From NCBI GenBank assembly GCA_958427355.1, contig CAUACA010000039.1, positions 1 through 12,485 on the forward strand: a stretch of DNA of 12,485 bases. The letters run 5' to 3'. Below the pieces are notes generated by a model. It had not been told where the DNA came from and made no database searches. It was given only the letters and a program-made list of their open reading frames with translations. A program made the translations under genes and the position numbers. Source of the stretch: an uncultured Collinsella sp. (GTDB taxonomy: Bacteria; Actinomycetota; Coriobacteriia; Coriobacteriales; Coriobacteriaceae). Positions 5,915-12,485 of the stretch are shown in pieces. Position 1 is the first letter of the stretch. Each line of letters opens with the position of its first letter.

Positions 5915-6502
5915 GTGTTTGGTATTGGAGAGGGTGAGCTCGCGATCATCGTGGTCTTCGGCTTTTTGCTGTTTGGCCCGGATAAGCTCCCACAGATGGG
6001 CCGCACGATCGGCCGTGCCATCCGTCAGTTCCGCGAGACGCAGGAAAAGATGACGGCCGTTGTTCAGTCCGAGATTATCGATCCGGTGAGCGAGGCCGCT
6101 TCGGCACCGGTCAAGCCCAAGAAGACTGCCGTCGATGACGATTCCGATGCGGACGAGGATGCCGCCGAGACGGCAGCGCCCGCCAAGAAGGAGACCTTTG
6201 CCGAGCGCCGTGCCCGCCTTGCTGCCGAGAAGGCCGCAAGCGAGGGTGCCGCCGAAGGCGAGAATGCTGCCGAGGAGTCCGAGGCTGAGGGTGCCGAGCC
6301 TGCCGCTGCCGCCGAGCCTGTCGTCGAGCCCGAATCTGCTGCAGAGCCGGAGCCCGAGCTCGAGCCGGCAGAGCCCACGACGGCCGACCTCTACGCCCGT
6401 CGTCCCCGCAAGCGCAAGGCCGTCGTCGACCAGCTCGCTCGCGAGCTCGAGGCCGAGGACGACGCCACTGCCGCCGATGCCCCGAAGGGAGGCGATGAGT
6501 AA
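5915..6502 (+). CDS. tatA: Twin-arginine translocase TatA/TatB-family subunit with long acidic tail
   Basis: This single-pass membrane subunit of the Tat system helps move folded proteins with twin-arginine signal peptides across the membrane. From the GTG at 5915 the product has 195 residues. The first 50 are diagnostic: MFGIGEGE, a membrane helix at about 8-20, the FGPDKLP hinge (20-26) and an amphipathic helix (about 27-45). The rest is a low-complexity Ala/Glu/Pro-rich acidic tail (about 73-158), a basic patch RRPRKRK (162-168) and an acidic end. The FGPDKLPQMGRTIG hinge looks like TatA, while E8 after MFxIG matches TatB, so it may do both jobs or be TatB with TatA encoded elsewhere. Its TAA overlaps the tatC ATG by one base, indicating translational coupling. 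The tail is much longer than in typical TatA. Confidence 0.9.
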   Translation: MFGIGEGELAIIVVFGFLLFGPDKLPQMGRTIGRAIRQFRETQEKMTAVVQSEIIDPVSEAASAPVKPKKTAVDDDSDADEDAAETAAPAKKETFAERRARLAAEKAASEGAAEGENAAEESEAEGAEPAAAAEPVVEPESAAEPEPELEPAEPTTADLYARRPRKRKAVVDQLARELEAEDDATAADAPKGGDE

Positions 6503-7296
6503 TGCCTATCGGACCTGCGCGCATGCCGCTCTTCGATCACTTGGGAGAGCTCCGTCGTCGCCTGACCATCGTGGTCGTGTCGGTGTTTGCCGCCGCCATC
6601 GTGCTGTATTTCGCCACGCCCGTGGTGCTCGACATCCTGGAAGACCCCATCCGCTCCTTTGTACCGGACGGTAAGTTCTACATCACTACCACGCTCGGCG
6701 GCTTTGGCCTGCGCTTCTCGCTGGCCATCAAGATGGCCGTGGTCATGTGCACGCCCATGATCATCTGGCAGATCCTGGCGTTTTTCCTGCCGGCACTGCG
6801 CCCCAACGAGCGCAAGTGGGTCGTTCCCACGGTGCTCGCCTCGACGGTGCTGTTCTTCCTGGGCGCCATCTTCTGCTACTTCATTATCATCCCGGCGGGC
6901 TTTGAGTGGCTCATCGGCGAGACCTCGGCCGTCGCAACCGCGCTGCCCGACCTGGAGAACTACGTCAACATGGAGCTACTCTTTATGATCGGCTTTGGTG
7001 TGGCGTTTGAGCTGCCGCTCATCATCTTCTACCTGTCCGTCTTCCATATTGTGTCCTATGCGGCCTTCCGCAGTGTCTGGCGTTACGTATACGTTGGCCT
7101 GCTTGCGGGCTCGGCTGTGATTACGCCCGACGGCTCGCCCGTTACGCTGGGCCTCATGTATGGCGCCCTGCTCTCGCTCTACGAGATTTCGCTCGCCATC
7201 GCTCGCGTGGTCATTACCGCGCGCGAGGGCAAGGAGGGCTTGTTTGTGAGCCGTCTGGACCTGTTTTCGGACGACGAAGAGGACAGCGAGGAGTAA
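6502..7296 (+). CDS. tatC: Sec-independent protein translocase TatC
   Basis: TatC is the multi-pass receptor that binds twin-arginine signal peptides and nucleates the translocase. The 264-residue protein shows six hydrophobic segments, near 22-44, 73-96, 107-132, 157-182, 193-212 and 215-235. Family landmarks are FDHLGELRRRL (11-21) with signal-binding E16, ILAFFLPALRPNER (91-104), PAGFEW (131-136), FGVAFELP with E170, and VITPDGSP (206-213). E16 and E170 correspond to the two glutamates that E. coli TatC uses for signal recognition. The C-terminus is a short acidic cytoplasmic tail (DDEEDSEE). The start overlaps the previous stop codon; an internal Met at residue 8 is possible but lacks that coupling. 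The gene sits in a run tatA-tatC-hypA-hypB. Confidence 0.97.
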   Translation: MPIGPARMPLFDHLGELRRRLTIVVVSVFAAAIVLYFATPVVLDILEDPIRSFVPDGKFYITTTLGGFGLRFSLAIKMAVVMCTPMIIWQILAFFLPALRPNERKWVVPTVLASTVLFFLGAIFCYFIIIPAGFEWLIGETSAVATALPDLENYVNMELLFMIGFGVAFELPLIIFYLSVFHIVSYAAFRSVWRYVYVGLLAGSAVITPDGSPVTLGLMYGALLSLYEISLAIARVVITAREGKEGLFVSRLDLFSDDEEDSEE

Positions 7297-7302
7297 ATCG
7301 GT

Positions 7303-7659
7303 ATGCACGAGGTTGGCATTGTCAACGGCATACTCGATACAGTGATTCGCGCGGCGCGTGGGGCGGGGGCCTCGCGCGCCGTTTTGGTAACGCTGCGTAT
7401 CGGGGATATGACCGAGGTCGTGCGCGAGGCGCTCGACTTTGCGTGGGAGACATTTCGCGACGAGGACCCGCTCACACGAGGCTGCGAGCTTGCCGTGGAG
7501 GAGGTCCATCCACAAAGCGAGTGTCTGGACTGCGGCGAGGTTTTCGACCACGATCGTTTCCACTGTCGCTGTCCCCAGTGTGGTGGTGCCAACGTGCGCC
7601 TACTGCACGGCCGCGAGCTCGACATCGCAAGTATCGAAATCGAGACCCCCGACGATTAA
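7303..7659 (+). CDS. hypA: Hydrogenase nickel incorporation protein HypA
   Basis: HypA is the small nickel chaperone that, with the GTPase HypB, loads Ni2+ into the large subunit of [NiFe] hydrogenases and in some bacteria serves urease. The 118-residue product has the normal length. It opens with the MHE nickel-binding motif (H2, E3), so the start cannot be moved. The zinc-binding loop has C74xxC77 and C90xxC93, with an extra C88. GAGGAG (7288-7293) overlaps the end of tatC and lies nine bases before the ATG, with only six bases between the genes, so it is almost certainly co-transcribed with tatC. The fold ends DIASIEIE, as usual for the family. Confidence 0.96.
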   Translation: MHEVGIVNGILDTVIRAARGAGASRAVLVTLRIGDMTEVVREALDFAWETFRDEDPLTRGCELAVEEVHPQSECLDCGEVFDHDRFHCRCPQCGGANVRLLHGRELDIASIEIETPDD

Positions 7660-7666
7660 CCTACCA

Positions 7667-7693
7667 GCCATCTGGGGACGGGGTATAAATGGC
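7667..7693. repeat. Small intergenic palindrome with GGGACG core (copy 2)
   Basis: GCCAT (7667-7671) and ATGGC (7689-7693) flank CTGGGGACGGGGTATAA in the 54-base hypA-hypB gap. The order of parts (YCAT arm, GGGACG, AT-rich patch, ATGRC arm) matches 3656-3684 and 12307-12345. It contains TATAAA (7684-7689), which could act as an internal -10, but no -35 is visible. Confidence 0.4.
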
Positions 7694-7713
7694 AGAAGTA
7701 AGGAGTGCCGAAT

Positions 7714-8397
7714 ATGGCTGAGAAAACGATTGATATCGCATCGCCGATTCTGTCGCGCAACGAGCGCCTGGCAGATCAGCTGCGTCAGCGATTTAATGAG
7801 ACAAACACCTATGTGATCAACGTCTTGTCGAGCCCCGGTTCGGGCAAGACCACCACGATTCTGGGCACCAACGAGCGCCTGCGTGACAAGGCCGGCCTGC
7901 GCTGTGCCGTCATCGAGGGCGATATTGCCTCGGATGTCGATGCCATCACCATGAAGGAAGCCGGCATGCCCGCCATCCAGATCAACACGGGCGGCCTGTG
8001 CCACCTCGAGGGCAACATGATTATGGAGGCTGTCGATGCGTTCGACCAGGCCGTCGGCCTGGAGAACATCGACGTCATCTTTATCGAAAATGTGGGCAAC
8101 CTGGTCTGCCCGGTCGACTTTGACCTGGGCGAGAACCTGTCCATCATGATTCTCTCGGTGCCCGAGGGCGACGACAAGCCCGTCAAGTACCCGGGCATCT
8201 TCCAGCACGCCGGCGCACAGCTGCTCAATAAGGTCGACGTGGCCCCGGCTTTCGATTTTGACATGGATAGGTATACTAAGACACTCGATGACCTCAATCC
8301 GCAGGCGCCGCGGTTTGCCGTGAGCGCGCGCAAGGGCGAGGGCATGGATGCCTGGTGCGATTGGCTCATCGGGCAGATCGAGCAAGCAAGGGCGTAA
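7714..8397 (+). CDS. hypB: Hydrogenase nickel incorporation GTPase HypB
   Basis: HypB is the SIMIBI-class GTPase that delivers nickel with HypA during hydrogenase maturation. The start at 7714 is fixed by AAGGAG (7700-7705), eight bases upstream, and gives 227 residues. Visible motifs are Walker A SSPGSGKTT (39-47), IEGDIASD (67-74), the dimer-interface metal site C96-H97 (GGLCH) plus C132 (NLVCP), the NKVD guanine-specificity motif (172-175) and the SA motif at 204-205. It lacks both the N-terminal CxxCGC nickel site of E. coli HypB and the His-rich storage stretch of some homologues, so it is the minimal core form. It lies 54 bases after hypA and 54 bases before topA. No hypC, D, E or F is in view, so the remaining maturation genes must be elsewhere, or the pair serves another nickel enzyme. 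Confidence 0.96.
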   Translation: MAEKTIDIASPILSRNERLADQLRQRFNETNTYVINVLSSPGSGKTTTILGTNERLRDKAGLRCAVIEGDIASDVDAITMKEAGMPAIQINTGGLCHLEGNMIMEAVDAFDQAVGLENIDVIFIENVGNLVCPVDFDLGENLSIMILSVPEGDDKPVKYPGIFQHAGAQLLNKVDVAPAFDFDMDRYTKTLDDLNPQAPRFAVSARKGEGMDAWCDWLIGQIEQARA

Positions 8398-8440
8398 GTC
8401 GGCCGCCATACGGGCGGGCGTAGCCGCAGAGACACGAGAT

Positions 8441-8445
8441 AGGAG
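8441..8445 (+). promoter_or_regulatory. Shine-Dalgarno site supporting a TTG start for topA
   Basis: AGGAG lies six bases before TTG at 8452. The first codons (M-K-L-I-I-A-E-K) begin the Toprim domain exactly, so the rare TTG start is well supported. Confidence 0.8.
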
Positions 8446-8451
8446 CCTCTT

Positions 8452-11028
<2,577 letters not shown>

Positions 11029-11051
11029 CGGCACAGTCGAAACATTGCCCT

Positions 11052-11092
11052 AAAAAACGAGCGAGGACCCCGTGATCCTCGCTCGTTTTTTT
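11052..11092. terminator. Bidirectional terminator between topA and the zinc-ribbon gene
   Basis: The 16-base arm 11052-11067 (AAAAAACGAGCGAGGA) is an exact inverted copy of 11076-11091, with an eight-base loop. Seven T residues end the plus-strand side and the A-run gives U residues on the minus strand. It suits the convergent arrangement of topA and the gene ending at 11171. Confidence 0.94.
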
Positions 11093-11094
11093 GA

Positions 11095-11152
11095 CCGGCA
11101 GTTAGGGACGTTCCTTTTCTGTCGGCAGTTTAGGAACGTCCCTAACTGCCGG
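11095..11152. repeat. Perfect 21-bp inverted repeat, 16-base spacer (TAGGGAC type)
   Basis: Bases 11095-11115 (beginning CCGGCAGTTAGGGACG) are an exact inverted copy of 11132-11152. The spacer contains CTG-TCGG-CAG and a second CGGCAGTT, so a diverged direct repeat with a 27-base period is superimposed (11096 and 11123). It follows the topA terminator by two bases and has no T-run of its own, so it is a separate element, perhaps a REP- or MITE-like repeat or a second transcription block. Confidence 0.7.
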
Positions 11153-11170
11153 CTCGGGAACGACAAAGCG

Positions 11171-12154
11171 CTAGTTCACCTCGACAGGCTTGGCGCCGGG
11201 ATAGCGCTCCTCAAAGTCTAGGCGGTACTTATTGTCATTGGTGCCCGCCACGTTGTCGCGCGACAGCGGCGCCACGATCTCATTCTTGTGGTCCGCAGGC
11301 TTGGCGTATTTCAGGCTGATCTCCCAGGCATCACAGATTGCGTCAATGCGGTGATCCAGGTCGTCGTACAGGGCGATGATGTCCTTCCAGGAGCTGCAGT
11401 TCTTGGAGCTCGTCGGGACGTCCAGGTTCTCGACGATGTCGTAATACTGCTCGATGGTGTCCTCCGTGCGCTCGGCGACGTCGGCGAGATTTTGACGGGT
11501 GGTTCGATCCTCTTCCAGATAGTTGCCGTTGAAGTTCTGTGCGCAGCCACGGACCTGGCTGTCGAGATCTTCGAGCAGGTCGTAGTATTCGCTCAGTCGG
11601 CGGTAGAGGTTCTGCTCGGAGAGCGTTGCTTCGCCGCCATCCTCGTCGTCATCGTCATCATCGTCGTACAGGCTGTTGGGATCGCCGAGAGGTTTTAGGT
11701 CATCGTCGTCGACGTCATGGTGCAGCTTAGCTACCTCGGCAGTCGTCTGCGTGGCGGCGTTGTCGAACGGTCTGATTGCAAAGAAGATGACCAGAGCGAT
11801 GATGATCGCCACCAGCACAGCGATAACGGCGATAAGCGGCCCGGTGCCGCTCTTTTTGGGAGCGGGGGTCTGTGGCGAAGCGGGCGCGTATGCGGGAGCC
11901 GGCTGCTGTTGGGTCGAGCCGCTCGCGACGGGTATGCGCTGCGTGGTCTCGACGGCCTCGGTCCTTGCGGCGGGGTCGGGGCTATAGGCGAGGTAGTCGT
12001 CCGCCTTGGCTCGCGGCGTATCAAGGGAGCCGGTCTGCTCAAAAGCGGGCTGGCTATCGCTCGCGGTTGTTTGCTCAACAGGTGCACCGCACGAGGTGCA
12101 GAACTTGGCATTATCTGCAAGAAGCTTGCCGCACGAGGCGCAATACCGAGACAT
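11171..12154 (-). CDS. Zinc-ribbon, single-pass membrane protein with poly-Asp linker and extracytoplasmic helical domain
   Basis: I recognise the architecture but not a named family. The ATG at 12154 follows AAAGGAG by five bases and gives 327 residues; an in-frame GTG at 12172 is less likely. Domains in order: a zinc ribbon C5xxC8...C19xxC22; a Pro/Gln/Ala/Thr-rich disordered linker (about 27-102); one membrane helix (about 105-127, preceded by KK, followed by R128); and, outside the membrane, an Asp-rich stretch with seven consecutive Asp at 164-170. A probably helical domain (about 177-290) follows, with three Cys (204, 253, 274), many Tyr and Asp, and the end KPVEVN. The ribbon would be cytoplasmic and the C-terminal domain outside. 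The layout resembles zinc-ribbon membrane proteins of Gram-positive bacteria thought to sense or tether at the envelope. No enzymatic motif is visible and no function is assigned. Confidence 0.85.
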   Translation of the reverse strand: MSRYCASCGKLLADNAKFCTSCGAPVEQTTASDSQPAFEQTGSLDTPRAKADDYLAYSPDPAARTEAVETTQRIPVASGSTQQQPAPAYAPASPQTPAPKKSGTGPLIAVIAVLVAIIIALVIFFAIRPFDNAATQTTAEVAKLHHDVDDDDLKPLGDPNSLYDDDDDDDEDGGEATLSEQNLYRRLSEYYDLLEDLDSQVRGCAQNFNGNYLEEDRTTRQNLADVAERTEDTIEQYYDIVENLDVPTSSKNCSSWKDIIALYDDLDHRIDAICDAWEISLKYAKPADHKNEIVAPLSRDNVAGTNDNKYRLDFEERYPGAKPVEVN

Positions 12155-12159
12155 TGCCA

Positions 12160-12166
12160 CTCCTTT
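12160..12166 (-). promoter_or_regulatory. Shine-Dalgarno site of the zinc-ribbon gene
   Basis: Read on the minus strand, 12166 to 12160 is AAAGGAG, five bases before the ATG at 12154-12152. It places the start directly ahead of MSRYCASCG. Confidence 0.75.
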
Positions 12167-12191
12167 CGCCACATTTCAATGCAATACGACG

Positions 12192-12197
12192 ATTATA
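12192..12197 (-). promoter_or_regulatory. Consensus -10 element of the zinc-ribbon gene
   Basis: The minus strand reads TATAAT from 12197 to 12192, a perfect -10 hexamer preceded by TGGG. It puts the transcript start near 12185, about 30 bases before the ATG. The region 16-18 bases upstream is G-rich and gives no good -35. Confidence 0.5.
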
Positions 12198-12224
12198 CCC
12201 AGCATCCAAAAATCCCCATCATAC

Positions 12225-12289
12225 GTTGCGGTGAAATAGGGACTGTTTGGAGGTCTCAGAGCTTCAATCAGTCCCTATTTCACCGCAAC
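12225..12289. repeat. Perfect 21-bp inverted repeat, 23-base spacer (TAGGGAC type)
   Basis: Bases 12225-12245 (beginning GTTGCGGTGAAATAGGGAC) are an exact inverted copy of 12269-12289. After one T/T mismatch the stem can extend by three or four more pairs (12247-12250 with 12264-12267). It shares the TAGGGAC heptamer with the repeat at 11095-11152 but otherwise has different arms. It lies between the divergent promoters of the zinc-ribbon gene and tmk, with no T-run after it. Confidence 0.7.
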
Positions 12290-12306
12290 TTTGGAAAGGC
12301 ACCTTT

Positions 12307-12345
12307 AGCCATTGGGGACGCGCCGAGCACTGGGGTATCATGGCT
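12307..12345. repeat. Small intergenic palindrome with GGGACG core (copy 3), overlapping the likely tmk -10
   Basis: AGCCAT (12307-12312) and ATGGCT (12340-12345) flank TGGGGACG and, further on, TGGGGTATCAT. TATCAT at 12336-12341 is a plausible -10 for tmk, with TTGGGG (12312-12317) as a poor -35 at 18-base spacing. The parts match those at 7667-7693, with about 11 extra bases in the middle. Confidence 0.4.
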
Positions 12346-12393
12346 TGGTTGATATATCTGCATTTACGCGCCTTGTAGGAAGGGACTGCGCCC

Positions 12394-12485
12394 ATGGCTT
12401 TTGAGCCTACTCAACATAGCTTTATCACGCTCGAGGGCGTTGACGGTGCCGGCAAGTCCACGCAGGCGCGCCTGCTTGCCCGCGC
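12394..12485 (+). CDS. tmk: Thymidylate kinase, 3' end beyond the window
   Basis: Thymidylate kinase converts dTMP to dTDP with ATP, an essential step in dTTP synthesis. Only the first 30 codons are present. They encode a short leader (MAFEPTQHS) and then FITLEGVDGAGKSTQARLLAR, the P-loop region typical of the enzyme, with Walker A at G15-T23. The ATG follows GGAAGG (12378-12383) by ten bases. The frame is open to the last base of the window. The LEGVDGAGKSTQ wording is specific enough to separate it from other P-loop nucleoside kinases, although the rest of the protein is unseen. Confidence 0.88.
   Translation, partial: MAFEPTQHSFITLEGVDGAGKSTQARLLAR

Noticed and set aside
7684..7689. TATAAA as an internal promoter for hypB
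   Set aside because: No -35 element is present at any normal spacing, and the hexamer is part of the palindrome at 7667-7693. It is kept only as a note there.
11171..12154. The zinc-ribbon gene as cargo of a composite mobile element between the two 21-bp repeats
   Set aside because: The two repeats have different arms apart from TAGGGAC, there is no transposase, and each repeat is itself a complete inverted repeat rather than one end of a pair.

Overview
The window is GC-rich, tightly packed bacterial chromosome, mostly housekeeping genes. The gene set is a ROK sugar kinase, a Mn-dependent pyrophosphatase, NhaA, a subgroup-Ic-like aminotransferase, a lone STAS protein, TatA/TatC, HypA/HypB, an archaeal-type topoisomerase I with zinc ribbons and a lysine tail, a zinc-ribbon membrane protein and thymidylate kinase. 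With strong Shine-Dalgarno sites and occasional GTG/TTG starts, this points to an anaerobic actinobacterium of the class Coriobacteriia, probably close to Collinsella. That placement is inferred from protein style and gene content, not from a marker gene.

Layout, left to right. (1) 1-2034: the 3' part of a ROK kinase, then ppaC with a strong intrinsic terminator. (2) 2035-3656: a structured, terminator-containing leader followed by nhaA, closed by a bidirectional terminator shared with a small minus-strand gene of unknown function (3688-3942). (3) 3943-5762: a short divergent promoter region, a PLP aminotransferase and an anti-sigma-factor-antagonist-like STAS protein. (4) 5806-11028: a promoter with an adjoining dyad, then tatA-tatC-hypA-hypB-topA, all on the plus strand with gaps of at most 54 bases and no visible internal terminator, ending at a second bidirectional terminator. 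(5) 11095-12345: a minus-strand zinc-ribbon membrane protein lying between two different perfect 21-bp inverted repeats. (6) 12394 to the end: the first 30 codons of thymidylate kinase.

The clearest functional theme is in region 4. Tat translocase genes sit directly before the nickel-insertion genes hypA and hypB; [NiFe] hydrogenases need HypA/HypB to mature, and many are exported folded by Tat. No hydrogenase, hypCDEF or nickel transporter gene is visible.

The most interesting non-coding signals are the nhaA leader (a textbook terminator 33 bases before the start codon, plus an upstream segment able to pair with its left arm), a small family of intergenic palindromes built around GGGACG (three copies), and the two 21-bp inverted repeats. 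No stretch without a gene exceeds 300 bases; the longest are 1976-2242 and 12155-12393. I see no CRISPR array, transposase, prophage gene, rRNA or tRNA, and no previously undescribed multi-gene system that I could defend.
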